Source: an uncultured Thermosynechococcus sp.
GTDB taxonomy: Bacteria; Cyanobacteriota; Cyanobacteriia; Thermosynechococcales; Thermosynechococcaceae
NCBI RefSeq assembly: GCF_938074695.1
Contig: NZ_CALJEM010000039.1
Coordinates: 1-36,140, forward strand
Direction: 5' to 3'
Length of the DNA stretch: 36,140 nt
Below, one piece after another: positions 9,801 through 17,931 of this stretch (positions are counted from its first letter, which is position 1; each line of letters opens with the position of its first letter). Made by a program: the position numbers and the translations under genes. The notes beneath the pieces are model-generated. The model worked only from the letters and a program-made list of their open reading frames with translations, was not told where the DNA came from and did no database searches.

Positions 9801-10154
9801 GTGAGGACAGCGGGCTTGGAAGCGACAACGGAGTATTGTGTGGTTATTGTGACTACTGCCACGGAAGCTGAAGCACTTTCTTTAGCCAATCAACTGGTAG
9901 CCGAGTACCTAGCTGCCTGTGTACAGATTCTGCCTATCCAATCAATATACCGTTGGCAAGGGGCTATACATTGCGATCCAGAATGGCAATTACTCATTAA
10001 AACCCGGTTTGCTTTGTTTGACCAGGTGCGGGATCGCCTGCTGGCATTACACAGTTATGAAGTCCCAGAAATAATTGCCCTACCCCTCATTGCCGGTTCC
10101 TCTGCCTACTTGAATTGGGTAAAAGAACAAACCCAAGAACCATCTGGAGGTTAA
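9801..10154 (+). CDS. cutA: CutA1 divalent-ion tolerance protein
   Basis: This is a small protein of at most 117 residues with the CutA signature: YCVVIVTTATEAEALSLANQ, LAACVQILPIQSIYRWQG, EWQLLIKTR and HSYEVPEIIALPL. CutA1 proteins form very stable trimers with a ferredoxin-like fold and are associated with divalent metal tolerance, although the exact function is unsettled. The GTG at 9801 is the most upstream start. A TTG at 9816 (MEATTEYC...), nine bases after GAGG, would give a 112-residue protein closer to the usual N-terminus. It is divergent from the ketosynthase gene, with very little room between them. Confidence 0.93.
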   Translation: MRTAGLEATTEYCVVIVTTATEAEALSLANQLVAEYLAACVQILPIQSIYRWQGAIHCDPEWQLLIKTRFALFDQVRDRLLALHSYEVPEIIALPLIAGSSAYLNWVKEQTQEPSGG

Positions 10155-10272
10155 GAATCTCCGCACCCAAAATCAAAAGTTTCTATTAAATTAACCATAT
10201 TAACAACCTACCCTCTATCTTTGAGCATGGCATCCTTTCCCCCTGGGAGCTAAAGGGATTCAATCGCTTGCT

Positions 10273-10303
10273 GTCCTCCTCCTTGGCTGTGGCCTAGGAG
10301 GAC
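10273..10303. repeat. Inverted repeat, possible RNA hairpin downstream of cutA
   Basis: The arms GTCCTCCT (10273-10280) and AGGAGGAC (10296-10303) are perfectly complementary, with a 15-base loop. The sequence lies about 120 bases after the cutA stop. There is no T-run after it, so a conventional intrinsic terminator is not supported. Because one arm contains AGGAGGA, the hairpin could also hide a ribosome-binding site in an unrecognised transcript. Confidence 0.4.
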
Positions 10304-10387
10304 GAGAATGCAAAGAACAAAGAAATAGGGTCACTGGTGTGTCGTATTCAGGTTGCTATTAACTGACCCTAAAAACAAGAGGTGGCG

Positions 10388-10431
10388 GTAGAGTGTTTAA
10401 CCAAAGATTGTAGAGTGTTTAACCAAAGATT
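10388..10431. repeat. Perfect 22-bp tandem direct repeat
   Basis: Two identical adjacent copies (10388-10409 and 10410-10431) of a unit beginning GTAGAGTGTTTAACC and ending AAAGATT occur 90 bases before the permease start. The unit contains GTTTAAC, a palindrome-like core, so the duplication provides two phased copies separated by about two helical turns, which would suit tandem protein binding. A replication-slippage duplication with no function is the alternative. Confidence 0.85.
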
Positions 10432-10520
10432 TTTTATTTCTTAAGCTGATAGTGAAACTCTTTTCTTCAACTGGCTGGAAGTGCCTAGACACCGTTTTAT
10501 CTAAAACCTAAAATAGGGGA

Positions 10521-11702
10521 ATGGTTTCTCTTGCTCGCAAAAATCTTTTAGAAGACTTTAGCCGCTTTCTCGTTGCTCAACTGGGCATTACGTTTGCGGT
10601 AAGTTTGGTTACGATTCAAACGGGACTCCTGGAGGGGTTTGGCCGCTCCGCCACTCTCTTGGTGAACAAAAGCCAAGCAGATTTCTGGATTGCCTCTCGC
10701 GAGCTACGTTACTTTGGCCTGACGTTGCCCATTGAGTATCAAGTAGTTCTCGATGCCCAAGCGGTTGAAGGGGTTGCGATCGCAGAACCGCTCCTGATGC
10801 AATCAGCCATGTGGCGGCGTTCAGAGACAGAGGCAATCGATCCGGTGCAGGTGGTTGGGATTGAGCCGGCGGGAACCCTGCTACCTTTGCCAACAGTTGC
10901 GGGGGCAGCGCTGACGGATCTAGAAAAACCCTACAGTGTCATCGTAGATCGCATTGACCTCAATGCCCTTTCCCTGACGGCTGTGGGCGAGCAAGGTCGA
11001 GCAAATAACTACCCGGCCACGGTCATTGGCTGGACGCACGGTCTGAAATCAATTGTCTCTAGTCCCTATGTTTTTACCTCGCTGGAAACTGCGAACCTTT
11101 ATTTGAACTTCCCGCGGTTTGAGACCGGTGAGCCTGCACCCGAATTTCTGCCGCTGGTGTCCCCCAGTACCCGCATTACCTATGTCATGGTCAAAGCAAA
11201 GCCGGGGGAAGATTTGGCAAAGGTGCAGGAGCGATTGCGGGCGGCCTTCCCCAACTATCAAGTGCTCAGTAGGGCGGCCCTGAGTGACATGACCCGCCGT
11301 TATTGGTTGGCCAGTACCAGTGTGGGGTTCATTTTGGGATTGGGAGCAGGGGTAGGTGTGGTTGTAGGGGTAGTGATTGTCAGCCAGATTCTCTATTCCT
11401 CGGTGAGCGATCGCCTGCAGGAATACGGCACCCTCAAAGCGATGGGGGCCTCTGACTGGTACCTATATCGAATCATTATTGAGCAAGCTCTATGGATGGC
11501 TGTGCTGGGGTACATACCTGGCCTAGCCCTCTGCTGGGGATTGGGCCTGTGGACAATGCAGACCCGTGCAATTCAAATTATCCTTAGTCCTCAATTGGCC
11601 TTGGCTGTTTTTAGCGCCACCGTGGCCATGTGTGTCAGTGCTTCCCTATTAGCGGTTCAAAAAGTCATGCGTCTTGATCCTGCCCAAGTCTTTCGGGCTT
11701 AA
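10521..11702 (+). CDS. DevC-like ABC transporter permease (FtsX/MacB-type)
   Basis: The 393-residue protein has the DevC layout. One N-terminal membrane helix (about residues 22-40, VAQLGITFAVSLVTIQTGLLEGF) is followed by a large extracytoplasmic MacB-like domain. Three C-terminal helices (about 265-290, 315-345 and 350-378) flank the conserved SDRLQEYGTLKAMGASD coupling segment typical of FtsX-fold permeases. DevBCA systems export glycolipids or other lipophilic compounds. Here neither the membrane-fusion protein (DevB) nor the ATPase (DevA) is adjacent, so its partners must be encoded elsewhere. ATG at 10521 is preceded by AGGGGA, somewhat close for a ribosome-binding site. The long upstream region with the 22-bp tandem repeat suggests separate regulation. 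Confidence 0.88.
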   Translation: MVSLARKNLLEDFSRFLVAQLGITFAVSLVTIQTGLLEGFGRSATLLVNKSQADFWIASRELRYFGLTLPIEYQVVLDAQAVEGVAIAEPLLMQSAMWRRSETEAIDPVQVVGIEPAGTLLPLPTVAGAALTDLEKPYSVIVDRIDLNALSLTAVGEQGRANNYPATVIGWTHGLKSIVSSPYVFTSLETANLYLNFPRFETGEPAPEFLPLVSPSTRITYVMVKAKPGEDLAKVQERLRAAFPNYQVLSRAALSDMTRRYWLASTSVGFILGLGAGVGVVVGVVIVSQILYSSVSDRLQEYGTLKAMGASDWYLYRIIIEQALWMAVLGYIPGLALCWGLGLWTMQTRAIQIILSPQLALAVFSATVAMCVSASLLAVQKVMRLDPAQVFRA

Positions 11703-11805
11703 GCCATACCCCGTCCTATATTTTCTGAGCGGGTGGGGGCACATCCGCAGCTCGACCGCTTGCGAGCACTAGCTATCGGCTTCTGTGTACAAGTAGGCGA
11801 TCGCT

Positions 11806-12510
11806 ATGACCTTTCCTTGGTTAGTTTGGCTTGAAACCTGTGAAAGTACCAACACATGGGCATTGCACCATGCCGAGCAACTCTACCTTGGTCAAGTCAT
11901 CTACACTCAAGCACAAACGCGAGGACGGGGTCAGTACAACCGGGTCTGGCACTCTCCGAAAGGCGTGTTGACAGCCTCCTTTATCCTGCCGCAGGTGCAG
12001 GGGATGGTTGCCCCCAGTGTCCAGGCTGGGATAGCAGTGATGCGCGCCCTGAGTGGGCTGCGGCCAACGGTGGATCGCCATCTGCAACTAAAGTGGCCAA
12101 ATGATGTCATGGCTGAGGGCAAGAAACTGGCGGGAATTCTCTGCGAAAGCCGTTCCCCTTGGTTTGTGGTGGGGGTGGGGCTGAACCGCTGTGTTGATGT
12201 GGCGGCCATGGGTATTCCCCAAGCCATTAGTCTCCATAGGCTGCTTGATCCTTGGGAGGCGGTACCTACGGACTTGGAACTCTTGGCGGCCATTCGGGCT
12301 GAACTCCTTTGGTGCTGGCAACAGCCACAGTGGGCAGGGGTGGCGGCGGAACGGGATTTCCTGCGGGGGCGATCGCTCACCCTGGTGCAAGGAGAAAAGA
12401 AATGGCAGGGAATTGGTGTGGGAATTGGCGATCGCGGAACATTGCAGGTGCGCCTCAGCAATGGGGAAGTGCGCGAATTTAGCAGTGGCCATGTGATCTA
12501 CGACTCCTAA
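11806..12510 (+). CDS. birA: Biotin--[acetyl-CoA-carboxylase] ligase
   Basis: Biotin protein ligase activates biotin as biotinyl-AMP and attaches it to the carboxyl carrier protein of acetyl-CoA carboxylase, the entry point of fatty-acid synthesis. The 234-residue protein has ETCESTNTWA near the start, TRGRGQ (38-43), KWPND (96-100), KKLAGILCE with the adenylate-binding lysine, VGVGLN, and a small C-terminal beta domain. There is no N-terminal helix-turn-helix, so it is a group I ligase without the repressor function of E. coli BirA. It heads a same-strand series that ends with plsY; the next gene starts 70 bases downstream. Confidence 0.95.
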   Translation: MTFPWLVWLETCESTNTWALHHAEQLYLGQVIYTQAQTRGRGQYNRVWHSPKGVLTASFILPQVQGMVAPSVQAGIAVMRALSGLRPTVDRHLQLKWPNDVMAEGKKLAGILCESRSPWFVVGVGLNRCVDVAAMGIPQAISLHRLLDPWEAVPTDLELLAAIRAELLWCWQQPQWAGVAAERDFLRGRSLTLVQGEKKWQGIGVGIGDRGTLQVRLSNGEVREFSSGHVIYDS

Positions 12511-12580
12511 GAATTGATTGCAGAAGTGGGCCGACCGTCTGCGAAAATTGTCTTTAGTACGACAACCATCTGAGGTGCGC

Positions 12581-13975
12581 ATGAAGGGTTGGCAGATTCA
12601 TTGGCAACGGGCGATCGCCGCAGTTCTTTGCGTAGTTTTTCTTTGGGCGGTAGGGGAGAGAGTAGCGGCAAAATCCGGTGGCGCACTGGCAGAAGTGGCT
12701 CCTCCTGTAGCCATTGAAGACATGAAAGATTGGTTTGATCGCTATGAACCTCGGCTGAAAATTCTCAGCCCTGAAACCAACCAAACCCTCCAAAGCCGCA
12801 ACGTCGCCGTTCACCTCAGTCTCCAAGGATTGCCCATCTTTCAAGATCAGCGCACTGGGCTCGGTCCCCATGTGGAAGTGGTGCTTGACGATCTGCCTAG
12901 CCGCAGTGTCTATGATCTGAGCAAGCCTATTGAATTTAGTGATCTTGAGCCGGGGACACATCTCCTGCGGGCCTTTGTGGTGTATCCCTGGGGTGAAAGC
13001 TGGAAAAATCCCCTTGCCTATGCCCAAACCACTTTTCATCTTTACACCGCCGACGAGGACACGCGAGCTGCCAATCTTCCCCTGCTCACCTACAACCAAC
13101 CCACCGGCACCTATGGCGCTGAACCCGTGCTCCTAGATTTTTACCTCAGCAACCTGCCTTTAGATCGACAACTCAACAACGAGAAAGTTTGGCAGGTGCG
13201 CTGCACCATCAATGGCCAATCTTTCACAGTGGATCGCTGGCAAGCCTACTATCTCACAGGCCTGCAGCCGGGGGACAACTGGGTGCGCCTCGAACTCTTG
13301 GATGGGAATGGTCAGCGTATTCCCTCCCCCTACAACCCCATTACCCACCTTGTCACCTATCAACCCAATGGCAAGGATGTCCTCTCGCGACTACTGCGGG
13401 GAGAACTGGCGGCGAAAAATCTCCAAAGCAGCCTCAGTCCAGATCTCCCCGGCAACTTGCCTGCCGAACCTACCCCAGAGCCAGCGCCTAGCGTTGAGGA
13501 ACCTGCTCCCCCTTCCCAAGTGCCCCTTGCCCAGGAACCTGCACCAACATCAGCTGTAGAGGAAGTACCACCCCCCCTTGAACCCGCACAGGAAACACCC
13601 GCTGGCCTCGAACCAACGCCAGAACCCCCAGTGACAGTTACCGAGGAAACAGCCCCTGCTTCAGAGCCAACGCCAGCGCCGACGGTGAAAGCTGCCGAAG
13701 AGACGCCCGCTGTGCTGGAACCGGCCCCAGAGACCACCCCTAAGGCTTCTGAGACACCCCCTTCGGCACCTGCACCGCAAAAACCCTTCTGGCAGCGTCT
13801 AAATCCCTTCAAGAAAGCAAAAAGCCCAGCGCGTTCTGTCCTCATCAGCCCGCAAGTCCCCTCCAAACCCTCTCCTTCTGCAGATAACCCCACTCCAGCG
13901 ATCGCCAAACCAGAAACGGCTCCCCCTCCAAAGGATTTGCCACAATTAGAAGAGCCAACGACTCCTCAGGAGTAA
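12581..13975 (+). CDS. Exported proline/glutamate-rich protein of unknown function
   Basis: This protein of 464 residues is unrecognised. The ATG at 12581 has GAGG six bases upstream and begins a good signal peptide (MKGWQIHWQRAIAAVLCVVF then WAVGERVAA). A TTG at 12518 would add 21 residues before it and is less likely. Residues about 45-280 look like two beta-rich, immunoglobulin-like units (PRLKILSPETNQTLQSRNVAV and LLDFYLSN...VRCTINGQSFTVDRW). Residues about 300-405 are a low-complexity P/E/A/T-rich region with repeated EPAP, EETPA and PTPEP units. A basic patch, FWQRLNPFKKAKS, follows, and the tail is again proline-rich. The stop is four bases from the DUF3119 start. It may be a periplasmic or envelope protein whose tail spans the cell wall; that is an inference. 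Confidence 0.85.
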   Translation: MKGWQIHWQRAIAAVLCVVFLWAVGERVAAKSGGALAEVAPPVAIEDMKDWFDRYEPRLKILSPETNQTLQSRNVAVHLSLQGLPIFQDQRTGLGPHVEVVLDDLPSRSVYDLSKPIEFSDLEPGTHLLRAFVVYPWGESWKNPLAYAQTTFHLYTADEDTRAANLPLLTYNQPTGTYGAEPVLLDFYLSNLPLDRQLNNEKVWQVRCTINGQSFTVDRWQAYYLTGLQPGDNWVRLELLDGNGQRIPSPYNPITHLVTYQPNGKDVLSRLLRGELAAKNLQSSLSPDLPGNLPAEPTPEPAPSVEEPAPPSQVPLAQEPAPTSAVEEVPPPLEPAQETPAGLEPTPEPPVTVTEETAPASEPTPAPTVKAAEETPAVLEPAPETTPKASETPPSAPAPQKPFWQRLNPFKKAKSPARSVLISPQVPSKPSPSADNPTPAIAKPETAPPPKDLPQLEEPTTPQE

Positions 13976-13979
13976 AACC

Positions 13980-14384
13980 ATGCAAGGAACCTCCTTCGCC
14001 ACCGTTCGCCTTCAACCTTCCTTTGCTGTTCCTCTAGGTGTGCTGCTGTTGGGTCTGCCCCTGTGGTGGTTGCGGTGGTGGCTGGGCTTACCTATTTCTC
14101 TCTTTGCCCTATTTTTAGCTGTGCAGGCGGCAACGCTGCGCTTAGAATTTACAGCAACAGCACTAGAGATCTATCGCGGTGGCCAACAGATTCGCCACTT
14201 TCCCTATCAGCAATGGCAACACTGGGAGGTTTTTTGGCCAGTCTTTCCCATCCTCTTCTACTTTCGGGAAGTGAAGAATATCCACTTTTTGCCGATTCTG
14301 TTTGACGCCAAAACTTTAGTACAATGCCTGCAAGAACGCTGCCCACGCACAGCCTTTATTTCCCCCGTTCGCAATGACAGATGA
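13980..14384 (+). CDS. DUF3119 family membrane protein
   Basis: This 134-residue protein is of a type confined to cyanobacteria and plastid lineages. Two hydrophobic segments near the N-terminus (about 17-35 and 36-52, WWLRWWLGLPISLFALFLAV) are followed by LRLEFTATALEIYRGG, IRHFPYQQWQHWEVFWP and PILFYFREVKNIHFLPILFD, which I associate with DUF3119. The fold looks like a small membrane-anchored PH-like domain. It starts four bases after the upstream stop and overlaps the next gene by 11 bases, so it is very probably translationally coupled to both. The function is unknown. Confidence 0.85.
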   Translation: MQGTSFATVRLQPSFAVPLGVLLLGLPLWWLRWWLGLPISLFALFLAVQAATLRLEFTATALEIYRGGQQIRHFPYQQWQHWEVFWPVFPILFYFREVKNIHFLPILFDAKTLVQCLQERCPRTAFISPVRNDR

Positions 14385-15342
14385 CCCTACGGTAACCGAT
14401 CTCTCTGAACCCACGCCAGAGGAAATCACTGCCCTCAAAGCCCAGCGCGATGCGCTCAAAGCGGAAATTCAAGCCCTCGATGCGGAGTTTCATCGTCTTG
14501 TCCACGATCGCCTCAAGTCCCTGGAAGAGCGGCAACAAAGTTTGCAGCTGACGATTGAACAATTGGAACGGCGCAAGGAACGCATTGAGCAGGAGCTACG
14601 GCGCAACTTTGTGGGTGCCTCCCAGGAACTGGCGATTCGGGTGCAGGGGTTCAAGGAATTTTTAGTCAAGAGCATGCAGGAGTTGGCTGCCACCATCGAG
14701 GAAATGGAATTACTGCCCCCAGCCCCCCCTGTGGTGGAAACTGCCCCTGCTCCGGCAGAAACAGCGGCCACGCCGCCCAAGTTAGTTCTTGATGAGGGAT
14801 TTCAGGAAGAAGCGGATCGCATTCGCCGCTTGCTGGAGCAGTATCGCAGCAGCCCCAACTACTATGGCCCCCCCTGGCAGTTGCGACGCACGTTTGAGCA
14901 AATTCATGCTGAGCGTGTCGAGAGCTGGTTTTTTGATCTGGGGGGACGGGGTGCCCTGCGATCGCTCCCCAGTCGGTTGCAAAATATTCTTGTTGCCTCG
15001 GCTATTATTTCAATCTTGCGGGATTTCTACGGTGATCTCTTGCGGGTCTTGGTCTTAGCCGACTCCCCTGAGCGACTAGGGGATTGGCGACGGGGCTTGC
15101 AGGATTGCTTGGGGATTAGTCGTCAAGATTTTGGCCCTGATCAGGGGGTGGCACTTTTTGAATCGGCGGAGGCTTTGGCCTTTCGTGCCGATCGCCTTGA
15201 GCAGGAGGACTACATCCCCCTAATTCTCATTGATGATTCCCAACCCCAAGTTAGCCTTTCGCTCCTGCAATATCCCTTGCTCTTGGGTTTTGCCCCTGAA
15301 CCCCAGTTGCGTCCTAGCCGTAGCTCTGATTTCTTTGAGTAG
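14374..15342 (+). CDS. DUF3086 family protein, N-terminal coiled coil
   Basis: The 322-residue protein has a long heptad-like coiled coil at about residues 15-110 (EITALKAQRDALKAEIQALD, then LEERQQSLQLTIEQLERRKE). A proline/alanine linker (about 113-132) and a globular C-terminal domain follow, with DEGFQEEADRIRRLLEQYRS, YYGPPWQLRRTFEQIHAERV and WFFDLGGRGALRSLPSRLQN, which I recognise as DUF3086. No membrane segment or enzymatic motif is visible. Its ATG lies inside the 3' end of the DUF3119 gene (11-base overlap), and plsY follows after 24 bases. The conserved family is cyanobacterial. The function is unknown. Confidence 0.87.
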   Translation: MTDDPTVTDLSEPTPEEITALKAQRDALKAEIQALDAEFHRLVHDRLKSLEERQQSLQLTIEQLERRKERIEQELRRNFVGASQELAIRVQGFKEFLVKSMQELAATIEEMELLPPAPPVVETAPAPAETAATPPKLVLDEGFQEEADRIRRLLEQYRSSPNYYGPPWQLRRTFEQIHAERVESWFFDLGGRGALRSLPSRLQNILVASAIISILRDFYGDLLRVLVLADSPERLGDWRRGLQDCLGISRQDFGPDQGVALFESAEALAFRADRLEQEDYIPLILIDDSQPQVSLSLLQYPLLLGFAPEPQLRPSRSSDFFE

Positions 15343-15366
15343 TTTCAGTCACCCTTGGAGGCTCCC

Positions 15367-16002
15367 GTGACCACTGCACTGATCCTTGGACTGCTGGCGC
15401 TTATGAGCTACCTGCTCGGCTCGATTCCTACGGGCTATCTCCTGGCGAAAGCGCTGCGGGGCATTGATATTCGTGAGTATGGCTCCGGCTCAACCGGTGC
15501 CACCAATGTGCTGCGGGTAGTGGGCAAAGGGCCTGGACTGGTCACCTTCTTGGTGGATGTCGGCAAAGGACTAGGAGCTGTTCTCTTGGCGCGTTGGGTC
15601 TTGGGACAATCTTGGAGTACAGTACCCGCCAGTTGGTTTGAATTTGTGCTGCTGGCGATCGCCTTTATGGCAGTGCTAGCTCACAGCAAACCCATTTGGT
15701 TGGGTTGGCGCGGCGGTAAATCCGTTGCCACCAGTTTAGGGGTACTCCTTGCCCTCAACGCCCCCACAGCCTTAGCCGCTTTTGCCGTGTTTCTAGTGGT
15801 CTTGGCGGCCAGCCGCATTGTCTCCCTGAGTTCTATCACTGCCACTTTATCCTTGCCCTTCTGGTTTTGGCTCTTTACGCAGTCTTGGCCTTTTGTTGGC
15901 TTTAGTGTCGTTGCCGGTGCCTTTGTGATTTGGCGACACCAGAGTAATATTCAGCGCCTCCTTGCAGGGACAGAGCCACGGTTGGGAGCTTCGGAAGGGT
16001 AG
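15367..16002 (+). CDS. plsY: Glycerol-3-phosphate acyltransferase PlsY
   Basis: PlsY is an integral membrane enzyme that acylates glycerol 3-phosphate from acyl phosphate to form lysophosphatidate, the first committed step of membrane lipid synthesis. The sequence shows the family motifs: YLLGSIPTGYLLAK near the N-terminus, REYGSGSTGATNVLR, LAHSKPIWLGWRGGKSVATSLG, and a C-terminal WRHQSNIQRLLAGTEPRLG. About five membrane segments are visible. GTG at 15367 has GGAGG (15357-15361) five bases upstream and gives 211 residues. The TTG at 15355 overlaps that ribosome-binding site, so it is a poor start. It follows DUF3086 closely. Confidence 0.96.
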   Translation: MTTALILGLLALMSYLLGSIPTGYLLAKALRGIDIREYGSGSTGATNVLRVVGKGPGLVTFLVDVGKGLGAVLLARWVLGQSWSTVPASWFEFVLLAIAFMAVLAHSKPIWLGWRGGKSVATSLGVLLALNAPTALAAFAVFLVVLAASRIVSLSSITATLSLPFWFWLFTQSWPFVGFSVVAGAFVIWRHQSNIQRLLAGTEPRLGASEG

Positions 16003-16144
16003 CTCTTTTCCAAGGCAGCTTTATGGACAAGCTCGGCGTTCCTCAATGCTCCCCCTATTTTAGAAAACGGTTGTATTTGTACCTTTGGAACAGCTCTGAG
16101 GTTGCTACCATGAGTGGATACCGGTTTTGGTGGGGAAATCTGTG

Positions 16145-17059
16145 ATGGACACACTGCGGGGGCGTGATTTGCTCAGCATTGCTGACCTCTCACGGGCAGA
16201 GGCAGAGTATCTGCTGGATTTGGCTGCCCAGATGAAAATCGGTAAAGTAGCCCCCCGGTGTCCCAAAGTGTTGGGGCTGCTGTTTCACAAGGCTTCGACC
16301 CGCACCCGTGTCAGCTTTACGGTGGCGATGTACCAATTGGGCGGCCAAGTCATTGATCTGAATCCCCAATCCACACAGGTGGGGCGCGGTGAACCCTTGC
16401 CCGATACAGCACGGGTGTTGGATCGCTATTTGGATGCTGTAGCAATTCGCACCTACGGTCAAGTGGAGCTGCAACTGTTTGCGGACTATGCGCGGATACC
16501 CGTGATTAATGCCCTCACCGATCGCGAGCATCCCTGTCAGATTTTGGCGGATTTGCTGACGCTGCGGGAATCCTTTGGCACATTGGCAGGACTGACCCTC
16601 TGCTATATTGGCGATGGCAACAATGTGGCACATTCGCTACTCCTGGGCTGTGCCCTCCTGGGGGTAAACATTCGGGTGGCCTCGCCGCCACAGTTTGCGC
16701 CTTTGCCTGATATTGTGGCGCAAGCCCAAGCATTGAGTGGCGGTAAGAGTGAAGTAACTGTTCTCACGGATCCGCAGGCAGCCGCGAAGGGTGCCCATGC
16801 TCTTTACACGGATGTTTGGGCCAGTATGGGACAGGAGGCAGAAGCGGGCGATCGCCAGCCCATTTTTCGACCCTACCAAATTAACGATCAGCTTTTGGCG
16901 CTTGCGGATCCCCGGGCGATCGTTCTCCACTGCCTGCCGGCTCACCGCGGGGAGGAAATTACCGCCGGTGTCCTTGAAGGGCCGCAATCCCGTGTTTGGG
17001 AGCAGGCGGAAAACCGTCTCCATGCCCAGAAGGCACTGCTTGCCAGTCTCTTGGGATAG
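16145..17059 (+). CDS. argF: Ornithine carbamoyltransferase
   Basis: ArgF joins carbamoyl phosphate and ornithine to give citrulline in arginine synthesis. The protein has the carbamoyl-phosphate site HKASTRTRVSF, the motif HPCQILADLLT, the ornithine-loop region with DVWASMGQE, and the catalytic HCLPAHRGEEI near the C-terminus. ATG at 16145 (MDTLRGRDLLSIADL) gives 304 residues, the expected length. The GTG at 16127 would add six residues. The stop is only four bases from the ATG of the DppC-type permease, implying cotranscription, although no functional link is apparent. Confidence 0.97.
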   Translation: MDTLRGRDLLSIADLSRAEAEYLLDLAAQMKIGKVAPRCPKVLGLLFHKASTRTRVSFTVAMYQLGGQVIDLNPQSTQVGRGEPLPDTARVLDRYLDAVAIRTYGQVELQLFADYARIPVINALTDREHPCQILADLLTLRESFGTLAGLTLCYIGDGNNVAHSLLLGCALLGVNIRVASPPQFAPLPDIVAQAQALSGGKSEVTVLTDPQAAAKGAHALYTDVWASMGQEAEAGDRQPIFRPYQINDQLLALADPRAIVLHCLPAHRGEEITAGVLEGPQSRVWEQAENRLHAQKALLASLLG

Positions 17060-17063
17060 GACA

Positions 17064-17915
17064 ATGCTGCGCCACCGCTGGCCGAAACTCAGCCTCTCAG
17101 ATCGGTTGTTGCTGGTGGGAGCCGTGATTTGTGGAGCTTTTCTGTTGCTGGCGGTTCTTGCTCCCCTAGGTCAAGCCCTCGGCTGGATTGCCGATCCCCA
17201 AGAATTTCTGGATTTTCCGATTCATGCGCCGCCTTCACCGCAGCACTGGTTTGGTACCAATCGCTTGGGCTATGATGTGTTTTCACGCACGATCTTTGGT
17301 GCCCAAGCGGCTTTGCAGGTGGTTTTGGCGGCAACGTTGCTCAGCTTGGGGGTAGGGGTACCCTTGGGACTGCTAAGTGGCTATCGTGGCGGGTGGCTGG
17401 ATCGCGGGCTACTCTTTCTTATGGATACGATCTACACGTTGCCGGGGCTACTCTTGGCTGTCACCGTGGCTTTTGTGGTGGGCAAGGGAGTTCTGAATGC
17501 GGCGATCGCCCTCAGTGTGGCCTATATTCCCCAGTACTATCGGGTTGTCCGCAACCATACGGTGAGTTTGAAAAATGAGGTCTTTATCGAAGCTGCCCGT
17601 GCTCTCGGTGCCTCTACGCCGCGGATTCTGTGGCGGTATCTTTTGGTAAACGTTCTCCCCAGTATCCCCGTGCTCTTGACACTCAATGCCGCCGACGCCA
17701 TCTTGACCCTGGCCGGCCTGGGGTTCTTGGGCTTAGGGTTGCCGCCCCAAGTGCCGGAATGGGGACAAGATCTGCGACAAGCCCTAGATGGGCTGTCAGT
17801 GGGCATTTGGTGGACGACGTTCTTTCCGGGACTGGCTATGACACTGCTTGTGGTGGGTCTATCGCTCCTTGGCGAAGGCTTAGGAGAGCGCCTTGATCCG
17901 AGCCGGTTCAGTTAA
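17064..17915 (+). CDS. DppC/OppC-type ABC transporter permease
   Basis: The 283-residue inner-membrane permease of the peptide/nickel ABC importer class has an N-terminal helix (about 15-38) and then the periplasmic HWFGTNRLGYDVFSRTIFGA segment typical of DppC. Five more helices follow, with the ATPase-contacting EAA loop (EAARALGASTPRILWRYLLVN). ATG at 17064 is four bases after the argF stop. Although the reading frame extends upstream through argF, that part is not credible coding. The partner permease (DppB), the ATPases and the binding protein are absent from the window, so the substrate cannot be assigned. It precedes cobU by 16 bases. Confidence 0.93.
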   Translation: MLRHRWPKLSLSDRLLLVGAVICGAFLLLAVLAPLGQALGWIADPQEFLDFPIHAPPSPQHWFGTNRLGYDVFSRTIFGAQAALQVVLAATLLSLGVGVPLGLLSGYRGGWLDRGLLFLMDTIYTLPGLLLAVTVAFVVGKGVLNAAIALSVAYIPQYYRVVRNHTVSLKNEVFIEAARALGASTPRILWRYLLVNVLPSIPVLLTLNAADAILTLAGLGFLGLGLPPQVPEWGQDLRQALDGLSVGIWWTTFFPGLAMTLLVVGLSLLGEGLGERLDPSRFS

Positions 17916-17931
17916 CCAATAATGCCCACTC

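Larger units (their letters stand above)
10155..10520. other. 366-base intergenic region between cutA and the permease gene
   Basis: No credible gene was found on either strand. The region holds a hairpin-forming inverted repeat (10273-10303), a perfect 22-bp tandem duplication (10388-10431), and an AT-rich stretch leading to the permease start. It is the longest non-coding gap in the window and may carry regulatory sequence or a small RNA for the downstream gene. Confidence 0.6.

Noticed and set aside
10388-10431. Tandem repeat as a CRISPR remnant
   Set aside because: The two copies directly abut with no spacer, and there are no cas genes.
11931-12582. Two long minus-strand open frames opposite birA
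   Set aside because: birA is unambiguous; the antisense frames have shadow-like composition (proline/arginine/cysteine scatter) and no motif.
12554-13099. 181-residue minus-strand open frame opposite the exported protein
   Set aside because: No recognisable domain, no ribosome-binding site, and the plus-strand gene with its signal peptide is far better supported.
13360-13908. 182-residue open frame on the minus strand, rich in G, S, A and V
   Set aside because: It is the complement of the P/E/A/T-rich repeats of the exported protein; the open frame follows from composition bias.
16791-17063. Upstream extension of the DppC-type permease frame through argF
   Set aside because: It overlaps the well-supported argF in another frame, has no family resemblance, and the ATG at 17064 gives a normal DppC N-terminus.
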